A stretch of DNA of 64,000 nucleotides. Origin: Sergeia podlipaevii. Lineage: Eukaryota > Euglenozoa > Kinetoplastea > Trypanosomatida > Trypanosomatidae. The DNA is taken from NCBI GenBank assembly GCA_030849805.1, contig JASANZ010002243.1, positions 1-64,000 of the forward strand. The letters are read 5' to 3'. Positions 31,001 to 39,308 of the stretch are shown in pieces. A program made the position numbers and the translations under genes. The notes under the pieces were generated by a model. That model saw nothing but the letters and a program-made list of their open reading frames with translations, was not told the DNA's origin and did not search any database. Within the stretch, counting starts at the first letter, position 1, and each line of letters begins with the position of its first letter.

Positions 31001-32656
31001 TTTGATAGACCTGCCAGTCATCTCAAAGAAGGGCCCTAGTGCCTTGAGCTGTGAGTAGCTCTCGGCGTTGCTAATATTGAACAATATCGTTTCCATCGCA
31101 CGCGACACCTCTTGAATAGGCTCATGCAAGTACTGCCTGAATAACAAACAGCGCTCGCTCTGGTCTAGCATCTGAGGCCTCTCCTGGAGCATGTTGATGA
31201 CGCGCTCCATAGAGCGCAGGTTCATCTTGAGCTTCACGAGCAATTTCACCTCCTCCTTGCGCACTTGACGACGCTCATAAGTTTCAAATAGCAGAAGTTC
31301 GTAAAAAGTGAAGGCGTCATATTCGTCGAACTTGTCAATAAGGTTGTCGAGCGTGCGTACCAGGTGGCGGATGCGAACCATGGACATACTCCGCTCCGTG
31401 TTGCTTGGGGCCCAAAAGCAGTCCAGAATGCCTGTAAAACATGTGGCGGTGTTCTTGAAGAGGGTCTCCGTAATCTTGATAGAGATACGCGTTGCTAGAA
31501 GCGGGTATGGCAGCAACACAGCCGCTAGAGCAAAAGCCGCACCGATAAACCAGTCCAGCAGGACGCGCGAGGGAAACGTGAGGCTTTGATTGCCACTCAG
31601 CAGTGACACCATGGCAATACTGGTCGACATCAGGCAAATCCGTCGCGTAATTTGTACTGTGAAGGTGGCCATGAAGAATATCAAAATGGTAAAGACAACA
31701 AACCAGGCGGCCAAATACTCATTCAGCTTCAGAGCGGCACACGCAGTGGTCAGGGGAAGCCATGTAAAACCGGCCTTAATGAATTGCACAAAGAAGACAC
31801 AGGACTCGCCGACATGAATGCCAGTTGCGCTGATCACAGCGGTAAGAGCAAATGTGGCGGATATAAATGGCGTGTTAGACAGTTCAGCATTGATGATAAC
31901 AGCGGGGACGAGCATAGCAATAAACGTCACACGCATCGCAAATTGAATGAGCATCCAAAAATGGCGAGTGCCAAGGAACGCAAAGTTTCCGCATACCTGC
32001 GATTCTTCCGAAGCACGTAGCTCCCACGGCACGGAGGTGGTAGGCGGAACACTGGGAAGCTTGGCATCAGCACCACCTCCATCACCATCGTGGTGCGCCA
32101 GTGTTGGATGAAAATTGTCGTATAGATTCTTTCGAAACACGCGCTTGTACGGAATATTGCCAAAGCTGTCTTGTAACGGCATCCCTCCCTCATCCACCAC
32201 TACGTTGGAATCATTCGCAAACTGATGATAATAGCCTTGCGTCGAGTCCTCCCTATTCATGCTATGATTATGGTCATGGTTGTGGGCGCGATGTTTGCTG
32301 CGACGATGAGAATGATTGCGACCGCGAGAGGTGGTGGAGCGATGTGAGGGCAGCGACAGCGGTGGGAGGCCCGGCGCATCAGCGATGCCCTTGTATCCAC
32401 TAGTCAGCTCCTCCCCATTGCTATTTTCCAGATTGCTATGCGTATTCTGATGGTCACTATGGTGTGCCTGCTTGACCAATGATGATGCACTTGCAATGTG
32501 ACTTTTGTTTGTTAGATTCAGTTTGAATTGAGAGTACAGACCTTGCTTTTGCTGTTTCTTGGCGCTCACGTGGAGTGGCGAAGTGCTAGTAGCGCTGAGG
32601 GGTTCACTATTGCCAATCAAACATCTTGTCCCTTGAAATTCTCTATCACTTGACAT
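28049..32656 (-). CDS. FUSC-type multi-span membrane protein, copy 1
   Basis: A 1535-aa protein with its ATG at 32656. Two blocks of transmembrane helices, at about residues 230-392 and 650-795, flank a soluble helical region. The second block (AKVSVAMLISVIFFYYID, then GPTIIAFVSGSNPVEAVRAS and a Gly-rich 'RLSGTLIGSVVGSF') resembles the FUSC / aromatic-acid-exporter fold also related to plant ALMT channels. A transporter or channel at the surface or an internal membrane is inferred; the substrate is unknown. The N-terminal 220 residues and about 400 C-terminal residues are disordered; the latter holds a His/Arg-rich tract (about 1447-1462) and a Gly run. The last 47 residues (MVVDSEGLHSF...) are conserved in the neighbouring paralogue at 33435-38135. 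Parts of the two genes are almost identical in DNA and others are unrelated. Confidence 0.83.
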   Translation of the reverse strand: MSSDREFQGTRCLIGNSEPLSATSTSPLHVSAKKQQKQGLYSQFKLNLTNKSHIASASSLVKQAHHSDHQNTHSNLENSNGEELTSGYKGIADAPGLPPLSLPSHRSTTSRGRNHSHRRSKHRAHNHDHNHSMNREDSTQGYYHQFANDSNVVVDEGGMPLQDSFGNIPYKRVFRKNLYDNFHPTLAHHDGDGGGADAKLPSVPPTTSVPWELRASEESQVCGNFAFLGTRHFWMLIQFAMRVTFIAMLVPAVIINAELSNTPFISATFALTAVISATGIHVGESCVFFVQFIKAGFTWLPLTTACAALKLNEYLAAWFVVFTILIFFMATFTVQITRRICLMSTSIAMVSLLSGNQSLTFPSRVLLDWFIGAAFALAAVLLPYPLLATRISIKITETLFKNTATCFTGILDCFWAPSNTERSMSMVRIRHLVRTLDNLIDKFDEYDAFTFYELLLFETYERRQVRKEEVKLLVKLKMNLRSMERVINMLQERPQMLDQSERCLLFRQYLHEPIQEVSRAMETILFNISNAESYSQLKALGPFFEMTGRSIKELQNEFEVARKILFYENVQALECDRLEEYVPLMTFFVFSIVNFWKTLDEFDTFIQKYEDSKDCVRTVKVILWSVLNPFVENAQFVKRLVLEHKEADVRVVIEAAKVSVAMLISVIFFYYIDNRALLLSGPTIIAFVSGSNPVEAVRASAARLSGTLIGSVVGSFAASLCRGPVDRVIALCAITFVMTLFRHGYSFSTICMYCNFVAVSSLGPEHQTADDTISRIQQNTFAIFIYCFISVTVFPVSPNRLLLSKRVTVVKGLTHVLWKLMGMMDEAASGHISMGKKQDDLAGVDSGQTSLFVPPTLLGAGGFAMMGADMTQTLPTAFTRAPQDKAINHVFDEIGKLFDIMKETTHVLPLAAEEFYIIPREYPLRASGDIHAALYRLCALVYTMACSWKLMRDKGYFTAEMVHVFHSLLPISMDIMQCMDTFSSLLVFYVRAPASGLSSELTKCAMQLRALCVELSFRKEKAMLATIRKTIEEKVVSERSYSVQTSDGRGTGGGGGGDYEGDGTAGVHHLHSTKTGKGDVGISVLGRVEPNHSFDTMEGPSDAHADVNRMPAYAQNLDNPASPPSRRRDSAPRVAAASDEGDRRPSLRSANLGLTNETRIFDPAAVVLLKDLECKRQEQQQEEKDAIQGAQAKDADGKGAVFSPLSASLLPHPLPGAIAAAQQRLPFGETDAAGERESGMRQALSTPEVHHFAKQPHSGMMRRPLSTASVGSSIMSPTTAQQQPFMRISLSDNALMGMPALPRSLSAQDIRAEQLRSKMLRTHQMQRRHGGSSNALNTLRRAGTFHEGSGSRRLLQHRSPRGGSQHAYQHSHNLDEHVPERGNIAAPYGVFPHEDMGSPASALMQQPPLFVDPTFGEHLDDVCHSPLSSASSITSIDEKVGGSVAHHRHHHHRHHRHHHRQTPSRYRSSFGSEGLRESSFTSESFNTVIRFNDSFCIPVMVVDSEGLHSFTLSLEMFAKELRRVLYGLEEMLQKQ
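28056..28186 (-). repeat. FUSC paralogue block D (3' coding end), copy 1
   Basis: Nearly identical to 33457-33587. It encodes the shared C-terminal motif. Similarity stops at about the stop codon and the 3' UTRs are unrelated. Confidence 0.85.
29174..29194 (-). other. Conserved TNETRIF motif in the disordered C-terminal tail of FUSC copy 1
   Basis: A seven-residue island identical to 34602-34622 in copy 2. Most codons differ from or match only partly those of copy 2, and the flanking sequence is unrelated. Confidence 0.8.
29565..29902 (-). repeat. FUSC paralogue block C, copy 1
   Basis: A 338-bp block nearly identical to 35035-35372, with an abrupt loss of similarity at both ends. Confidence 0.92.
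30516..30732 (-). repeat. FUSC paralogue block B, copy 1
   Basis: A 217-bp block nearly identical to 36009-36225, covering part of the second membrane block. Confidence 0.9.
31359..31618 (-). repeat. FUSC paralogue block A, copy 1
   Basis: A 260-bp block nearly identical to 36853-37112, covering the end of the first membrane block. Confidence 0.92.
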
Positions 32657-33434
32657 TACTAATTTTACTTATGTAGTGTGTGCACTCTCTCTTTCTGTTG
32701 GTTCACACCCTCCACTCTTTTTTTTTCCTTTTCACCAGTTTCCTCTGATGACTCGAAAGTGACGGTTGCCTTTATATATACTTTTCAACGTTTGACAGCG
32801 AAATTACACACACAAAAAAAAATAATAGTAATAATAATATAAAAAGAGGGGTCTGAGAAAATCCACGCCTTTTTGTTGTGAGATCGAGTTGCTTTAGAGG
32901 ACAAACAATTACTCTCTCTCCCCTCTACACGCTACAGAGAAAGAAAAAAAAATTGAAAGAGAAAACCCCAAAGAGGTGGAAGTAACACAAGAAGAAAGTG
33001 CTCCCACCGGAAGAAAATATTTTGATTTGCATAACAAAAAAAAAAGCAGGACAAAGCGCACCAAATGCGCAAACGTCAAAAATGTTCTCTCTGTTTCTCT
33101 CCCTAACAGCATATCATCACTTTCCTGATTTCAAGGACATAACATATTCCAATACAATATCAGATAGATAGATAGATTAAAAAAAACGCAAACACATACA
33201 GGCACACAAATTGTTCTCTCACGCAACACAGAAAATGGTAATAATAATGATTTAGGTAACAAAAGAACTGACAGCGCAGCTTTTTTTTTTTTTTTAACCA
33301 CAATAACATGAGTCACACAATATGAACTCTTTGTAAATATAGCAAATATAAAGAAATAGAAAAGGGAGCACATGCCCCAAATGCGTATATATATATAAGT
33401 GCGGAGCTCTCCAACTACTTTCCTCCCTCTCCTC
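32657..33434. other. Intergenic/UTR region between the FUSC paralogues
   Basis: A 778-bp AT-rich gap with T- and A-runs and a splice-acceptor-like tract. It does not resemble the flanks of the other copy, so the duplication does not visibly include UTRs. Confidence 0.65.
32932..32965 (-). promoter_or_regulatory. Candidate trans-splice acceptor of FUSC copy 1
   Basis: A T/C tract on the minus strand (32935-32965) ends in TCTGTAG with AG at 32932-32933. The predicted 5' UTR is about 276 bases. Confidence 0.5.
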
Positions 33435-36400
33435 TCAAGGTGCTGATGAGTGCTCGTTCTGCAGCATTTCTTCCAGTCCATAGAGTACGCGTCGCAGTTC
33501 CTTGGCGAACATCTCCAGCGAGAGCGTAAAGGAGTGCAGCCCTTCTGCATCCACCACCATTACCGGAGTGTGGAAGCTGTCGTTGAAGTGAACAAGTGAG
33601 TCCATGGACGCGCTACTTGCCGCATTCTCGTCAGAGGAGGAGGAAGAGCAGAACTGACCGTGAACCATCGAATGTTGCCGAGGGCCGCCGCGACCACCAC
33701 GGTTCAGTTCATCATCGGAGTTGTAAATCGTAAAAACGTCCTCTTCATCCTTTTCATCGTGGATTATGGGTTCCACTTTTTCATTACCCCGCGTTTCTTG
33801 TGCCTCCTGGGCTCCTCCTTGATTACGTATTGGCAGGGAAGCAGACGAAGGGAGTGGGGTGGCTCCCCTTTCCACCAAGGTAACATTGCTTGCCTCCGCT
33901 ACTGCCGCCACCGAAGGTCCACCGCCGCGAACGTGCATGGCATCGGAGAGATCGCCGTATGTGCCTACACGTGCCAGCGCCATGTCATCTCCGCTACGCG
34001 CTGACCACGTTCTCTGCCCAAGGCTAGTTGGTGATCTGGGGGAGTGCTGGATACAGTGCGATGCGCCACCATCACCGCTGTGAAACTCGAAAATACTTGT
34101 TGTGCGGTGACGCTGAGTCACATCATCAATCATGGTGCTTGAGCTATGCATGGAGTTCACACTGCCCTTGTACTGAATACCTTCCTTCTGAAGCCGGTGC
34201 TGCCGATGCACTTCTTCTCGCAGGTGCTGCGCTCGTTCCTCGAGCGAGCCTGGGGTCACATCGCAGTGCCCGCAGTGCTCCTCTGGGTGTTTGCCAATGC
34301 TCGCTCTATAGTTGCTGTTAGAGCTAACTTGCAGAGAGATGGGCTGCGGCGAAGTCGCTACACGACGGAGGGACTCCATCGGGGAGGTTGGCAGCGGCGG
34401 GCGTGTATGAAGATCGGGCGGGGGTGTAAGCCGTGGATGTGGTGGGCGGCCATCCGCCACGTGTGCTGCGTCATGTTCTTCAGTGTAGATCTTCACTGCC
34501 ACTTCTACTGCTGCTCCTGCACTGCCATCACTTCGATCTTGTTCTTGTTGCTGCTGCTCTAGAGGAGGAGCGCCAGCAAAGCTGTTCATTGCAGTGGAGG
34601 TAAAAATACGCGTTTCGTTGGTGACACCGCGGCTGCTCTGCTGGCGTGAGAGGTCCTGCTCTGCGTCCTCAGGCGCGGTGTCCACAAGCATCGGAACCTC
34701 TTCCGCTTCTACTGTCCTTGCACCGACCTTGGTATCTACCGCCGCGGGTACAAGGGTAGCGATATCTGTAATAGAGGAGAAACACGCGGGGATGGTTCTG
34801 GTACCGTGCCCGACGCTGGGTGACGGAGGCGTAGCGCGTCCCTCCATCTTTCTTCCCTCCTTGGATAGTAGTAGCGGCGGTGCTGGAGGGGATGCATTCG
34901 CGTCGTTCGACGTGTACCCATTGCTCCCAGTGGAAATGTCATTGACCAGTCCTGTCGCTCCCCCTGCGCCACCACCACCATCATTACCTCTATGACCTCG
35001 ACTGTTTGTTCCGTGAAAGCGGCCGCGTGTTAAGATAGTTTTGCGGATAATGGCCAACATGGCCTTTTCTTTCCGAAGACTGAGCTCCACACACAACGCC
35101 CGCAGCTGCATCGCGCATTTGGTCAGCTCGGAGGAAAGCCCCGACGCTGGTGCTCGAACGTAAAATACTAGCAGACTGGAAAATGTGTCCATGCACTGCA
35201 TAATGTCCATGGAAATTGGCAGCAAACTGTGAAAAACGTGAACCATCTCTGGGGTAAAGTAGCCCTTGTCTCTCATTAGTTTCCAACTGCACGCCATTGT
35301 GTAGACGAGGGCACAGAGACGGTACAGTGCGGCATGTATGTCACCACTCGCACGTAGCGGGTACTCGCGTGGTACGACGTAGATTTCCCCGGAAGCAAAT
35401 GTCATTACTTTGGTGGACTCCTTCATAATATCAAACAGAAGAAAGACTTCGGTGAAAATGTGGCCCATCACCTTATCCTCAGGTGCCATGGTGAAGGCGT
35501 TATGCAGAGAGAACTTGTTGACTCCATCCATGTCTATTGCGATGACTTCAGAGCGTCTCCTGGATATCGTGCTCGCTCCTACGCCATTAACCCCATCCGC
35601 CTGGTTTGAGTTAAAATTGTCGCTACTATTGTTGTTGTTGTTGTTGTTGCTCTCTCGATAGGATGAGGAAGCTTCATACATCAGCGCTACAAGTTTCTTT
35701 AAGATACCACTGAGTCCCTTCACAACAGAAACGCGTTGCTTATAGAGTACACGGTTCGGACTTACCGGGAACACTGCAATGCTGATAATGCAATAAACAA
35801 ACATGGAAAATGTGTTCTGCTGAATGCGAGTAATGGTGTATTCCGCTGAGTTTTGTGTAGGAGACAAGTTCGACACCGCGACGAAGTTGCAGTACATGCA
35901 GATCGTACTGAAGGGATACCCAAACCGGAAAAAAGTCATGACAAACGTAATGACGCACAGAGACACGACACGGTCCACGGCGTTGTGGCTCAAGGTGGCA
36001 GCGAAGAACCCAACGACGGATCCGATTAGGGTGCCAGAGAGCCTTGCTGCACTCGCACGAACTGCTTCTACAGGGTTTGAGCCAGAAACAAAAGCAATGA
36101 TAGTAGGGCCAGATAACAGCAGTGTTTGATCGTCTATATAGTAAAAGAAGATGACGGATATAAGCATGGCAACACTCACCTTGGCAGCCTCGATCACTAC
36201 TCGGACGTCTGCTTCCTCGTGCTCTGAAAACAGACGGGTAACAAACTTTGCGTTCGCGATGAAAGGCTTTGCAGTAATTTTGAAGAGAAAGCAAAAGGAC
36301 TCGTTCCAGTGAGAGATGCACTCGTGTTTTTCAATAAAAGTGTGAAACTCATCGAGCGTCTTCCAAAAATTGACGATGGAAAAAACAAAGAAGGTCATGA

Positions 36401-38135
36401 GCGGCACGTACTCCTCCAGGCGATCGCACTCGAGTGCTTCTACATTTTCGTAAAGAAGAATCTTCCGCGCGACGTCAAATTCGTCCTGTAGTGACTTGAC
36501 TGATACACCGCCCATATCAAAGTACCGTCCAAGTTGCCGCAACTGTGCATACTCCTTTGCTATACAGATATTGTGCAACACCACTTCCATGGCTCGAGAT
36601 ACTGCCTCAATCGGCTGAAGAAGATTTTCACGGAATAGCAAACATCGTTCACTCTGATCCAGCACCTGAGGTTTCTCCTGGAGAATGTTGATGACGCGCT
36701 CCATAGAGCGCAGGTTCATCTTGAGCTTCACGAGCAATTTCACCTTTTCCTTGCGTACATCGCGTTTCTCAACTGTTTCAAAGAAAAGAACCTCGTACAT
36801 CGTAGACGCATCGTATTTATCAAACTTCTCAATCAGCGCATCAAGTGTGCGCACCAGGTGGCGGATGCGAACCATGGACATACTCCGCTCCGTGTTGCTT
36901 GGGGCCCAAAAGCAGTCCAGAATGCCTGTAAAACATGTGGCGGTGTTCTTGAAGAGGGTCTCCGTAATCTTGATAGAGATACGCGTTGCTAGAAGCGGGT
37001 ACGGCAGCAACACAGCCACTAGAGCAAAAGCCGCACCGATAAACCAGTCCAGCAGGACGCGCGAGGGAAACGTGAGGCTTTGATTGCCACTCAGCAGCGA
37101 CACCATGGCAATGTTAAAAAGCATCAAGCACAGTCGCGACGTTATCTTTGTGGTAAACACAGCCATCAGGAATAAAAGAACTACGTAGACAACAAACCAG
37201 GCCGCCAAATACTCATTCAGCTTCAGAGCAGCGCAGATTGTTGCCAGTGGTAGCCAAATACATCCTGCTCTTATAAACTGAAGGAAATACACGCCAGACT
37301 CGCCCACATTGGTGCCGGTGGCGATGACCACTCCGGTAAGTGCGAAGGTCATGGAAACAAAAGGGGAGTGAGACAGTTTAGCGTTGATGATGGCAGCTGG
37401 GACAAGCATAGCAATAAGCGTCACACGCAGGGCGAGCTGAACAGAGAACCAAAAGTAGCGTGAACTAAGAAAGGCAAAGTTCTCACATTGACCAGACTCA
37501 GCGGTAGAACGGAGTTGCCATGGCACAGGAGCGGTCGGTGGCATAACAAAGGCATGCTGCTGCTGAGGCCCACTTTGCTCTCCGAATCCTTGTTTGTGCC
37601 CTTGACCTTGCTGCTGTTGTGGTGATGATTGATGTTGTGAGCTGCATTGGCTACCGCTGCCACCGTGTGTGCCAAAGACTTCGTGGGGACTATCGTGAAA
37701 GAGACGCGTGTAAGGGATGTTGCCAAAGCTGTCCAGCTGCAGTCGAAGGAGTCTATTTTCCTCTTCTAGTACTTCTGCGTCTACTGCACTTCGTGTATTA
37801 TTGGGGTGACGAGGACGAGAGCCCCGCAATCCATGCTCGCTCTTCAAAGATGCATCACTATGCGAACCGCTATGGCTGCCACGCCTCTGCCGAGTCGTGT
37901 GTTGTGCGTGATGGCAAATTGGATGAGTGTTGGTGGCCATATCTAAAACATCGTTAGAGGCCACCGCGCCGTTTGATTTTTCCATTGACGCTGAGTTGCC
38001 TCCGCGTGATGGAAAGGCAGAGACGCGGCCATTACTACCACCTTCATGGTCGCCTATAGAAAATGTATGAACCGATGGCACTGCGACTTCCACCGAGAGT
38101 GCATCTGGAGAGCGTAACAGCGGCTCCTGAGACAT
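33435..38135 (-). CDS. FUSC-type multi-span membrane protein, copy 2
   Basis: A 1566-aa protein with its ATG at 38135. Same architecture as the downstream gene at 28049-32656: a disordered N-terminal region ending in a conserved DSFGNIPY-x-R-x-F motif, a first membrane block (about 228-383), a soluble helical region, a second FUSC-like membrane block (about 643-790), then a conserved soluble domain (about 920-1035) and a long disordered tail. Differences include an Asn run near residue 835 (GTT repeat at about 35622-35650) and a largely unrelated tail with Gln-rich and acidic stretches. The last 45 residues again match copy 1, followed by an extra EHSSAP end. Function is inferred to be membrane transport; the substrate is unknown. 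With its neighbour it forms a head-to-tail tandem pair. Confidence 0.83.
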   Translation of the reverse strand: MSQEPLLRSPDALSVEVAVPSVHTFSIGDHEGGSNGRVSAFPSRGGNSASMEKSNGAVASNDVLDMATNTHPICHHAQHTTRQRRGSHSGSHSDASLKSEHGLRGSRPRHPNNTRSAVDAEVLEEENRLLRLQLDSFGNIPYTRLFHDSPHEVFGTHGGSGSQCSSQHQSSPQQQQGQGHKQGFGEQSGPQQQHAFVMPPTAPVPWQLRSTAESGQCENFAFLSSRYFWFSVQLALRVTLIAMLVPAAIINAKLSHSPFVSMTFALTGVVIATGTNVGESGVYFLQFIRAGCIWLPLATICAALKLNEYLAAWFVVYVVLLFLMAVFTTKITSRLCLMLFNIAMVSLLSGNQSLTFPSRVLLDWFIGAAFALVAVLLPYPLLATRISIKITETLFKNTATCFTGILDCFWAPSNTERSMSMVRIRHLVRTLDALIEKFDKYDASTMYEVLFFETVEKRDVRKEKVKLLVKLKMNLRSMERVINILQEKPQVLDQSERCLLFRENLLQPIEAVSRAMEVVLHNICIAKEYAQLRQLGRYFDMGGVSVKSLQDEFDVARKILLYENVEALECDRLEEYVPLMTFFVFSIVNFWKTLDEFHTFIEKHECISHWNESFCFLFKITAKPFIANAKFVTRLFSEHEEADVRVVIEAAKVSVAMLISVIFFYYIDDQTLLLSGPTIIAFVSGSNPVEAVRASAARLSGTLIGSVVGFFAATLSHNAVDRVVSLCVITFVMTFFRFGYPFSTICMYCNFVAVSNLSPTQNSAEYTITRIQQNTFSMFVYCIISIAVFPVSPNRVLYKQRVSVVKGLSGILKKLVALMYEASSSYRESNNNNNNNSSDNFNSNQADGVNGVGASTISRRRSEVIAIDMDGVNKFSLHNAFTMAPEDKVMGHIFTEVFLLFDIMKESTKVMTFASGEIYVVPREYPLRASGDIHAALYRLCALVYTMACSWKLMRDKGYFTPEMVHVFHSLLPISMDIMQCMDTFSSLLVFYVRAPASGLSSELTKCAMQLRALCVELSLRKEKAMLAIIRKTILTRGRFHGTNSRGHRGNDGGGGAGGATGLVNDISTGSNGYTSNDANASPPAPPLLLSKEGRKMEGRATPPSPSVGHGTRTIPACFSSITDIATLVPAAVDTKVGARTVEAEEVPMLVDTAPEDAEQDLSRQQSSRGVTNETRIFTSTAMNSFAGAPPLEQQQQEQDRSDGSAGAAVEVAVKIYTEEHDAAHVADGRPPHPRLTPPPDLHTRPPLPTSPMESLRRVATSPQPISLQVSSNSNYRASIGKHPEEHCGHCDVTPGSLEERAQHLREEVHRQHRLQKEGIQYKGSVNSMHSSSTMIDDVTQRHRTTSIFEFHSGDGGASHCIQHSPRSPTSLGQRTWSARSGDDMALARVGTYGDLSDAMHVRGGGPSVAAVAEASNVTLVERGATPLPSSASLPIRNQGGAQEAQETRGNEKVEPIIHDEKDEEDVFTIYNSDDELNRGGRGGPRQHSMVHGQFCSSSSSDENAASSASMDSLVHFNDSFHTPVMVVDAEGLHSFTLSLEMFAKELRRVLYGLEEMLQNEHSSAP
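33457..33587 (-). repeat. FUSC paralogue block D (3' coding end), copy 2
   Basis: Partner of 28056-28186. Confidence 0.85.
34602..34622 (-). other. Conserved TNETRIF motif in the disordered C-terminal tail of FUSC copy 2
   Basis: Same heptapeptide as 29174-29194 in copy 1, inside otherwise unalignable low-complexity sequence. Confidence 0.8.
35035..35372 (-). repeat. FUSC paralogue block C, copy 2
   Basis: Partner of 29565-29902 (constant offset of 5470 bp). Confidence 0.92.
36009..36225 (-). repeat. FUSC paralogue block B, copy 2
   Basis: Partner of 30516-30732 (constant offset of 5493 bp). Confidence 0.9.
36853..37112 (-). repeat. FUSC paralogue block A, copy 2
   Basis: Partner of 31359-31618 (constant offset of 5494 bp). 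Confidence 0.92.
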
Positions 38136-39308
38136 ATTGCTTTCAAATTTGTTGCAGCTGCCTCTCTTTCTCCGTATTTTCCTTAATAATAGTTATTTTT
38201 TTTCTCCTTTTTTTTTTTTGAATGTAAATATGCAGGAAAGAAGTGGGTGTATATAAATATCAGAATTTTTGCTCACTTATTTTTACGCACTCGCACAAAT
38301 AAAAAAACTTTTTGTGTATATATATGTTGTAGTGATAACTTATAATTGTGGAGTATGAGCGTGTGTATATATAAATTGATTTGATATATAAATAAAATAA
38401 AAATATAAATGTGAATGGGTAGCTGTATGTAATATATATATATATATATTCTAGTATATTATCACTAGCAAACTATTAAAAAAAGATCTGCCGCTGTGAT
38501 TTGTGTCGTACGACAAAAAAAATAAATAAATAAAAACAACAACAACAGTAATAAGGAAAAAAAAATGATAGGAAAAATAACAATGAAAAGAAAGGCTGCT
38601 GAAGCGATAGTAGCTGCAATGTTATGTATCGATGAACACACAACAAATTGCCCCTCCCCTCCAAACAAAAAAAAGGATTCGCTATCCTCTATCTCTGGAT
38701 TGAAAATAATATATACAGGAGAAAAAAAGAAGTCATTTTTTTTTTAAATGTCGGAGAGTATGTAGCAAAAAAAAAATATATGACCAAATTCTGATGTAAA
38801 GCTACTAATCTTTACAACACAATGCACAACTGATGTATGTATTTTTTTTTTTTCTGTCGTTATCTAAATTGCAATGGGCGATTGTAACAAAACAGTTCCC
38901 CTCCCCTCTCTCCTCTGGCCAATCTTCTACACAAACACATATATCTGGCAAGTGAAAACGAACAACAGTGAAAAAGATAGAAGGGGAGAGAAGAAAAGAG
39001 AAAAATATATTCTAGAAGAAAAGATATTGCCATAACCAAGGCAAACATAAAAGTTGTTCAAGTAGAAAACAGTCCGACATACAAGAGAACACATGAAGAT
39101 TACATTTATTTTGTGTGGCGTTGCAGTTCACTATGCATTCAGTCACTACAACTTGTTTCGAAAATGATAAACAATAATAATAATGAAAAGTGAAGTGTAC
39201 GATAATGTGACGACAAACAAACAACAACGAAGACAACAAAAGTAGCAGCATACACCGATAAAAAAAAGGAGATTCGAGTAACAACAATAATATATAAAAC
39301 GAGGATCA
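38136..39308. other. AT-rich intergenic/UTR region
   Basis: A 1.2-kb gap with (TA)n at 38432-38449, many A/T runs and AAC repeats near 38537-38548. No RNA gene is recognised. Confidence 0.65.
38432..38449. repeat. (TA)n microsatellite
   Basis: An 18-bp alternating A/T run upstream of FUSC copy 2. Confidence 0.85.

Noticed and set aside
28049..38135. Assembly artefact (false duplication) of one FUSC gene
   Set aside because: The copies differ strongly in both tails, in some loops and in the flanks, so they are two real genes; only the shared blocks raise any concern.
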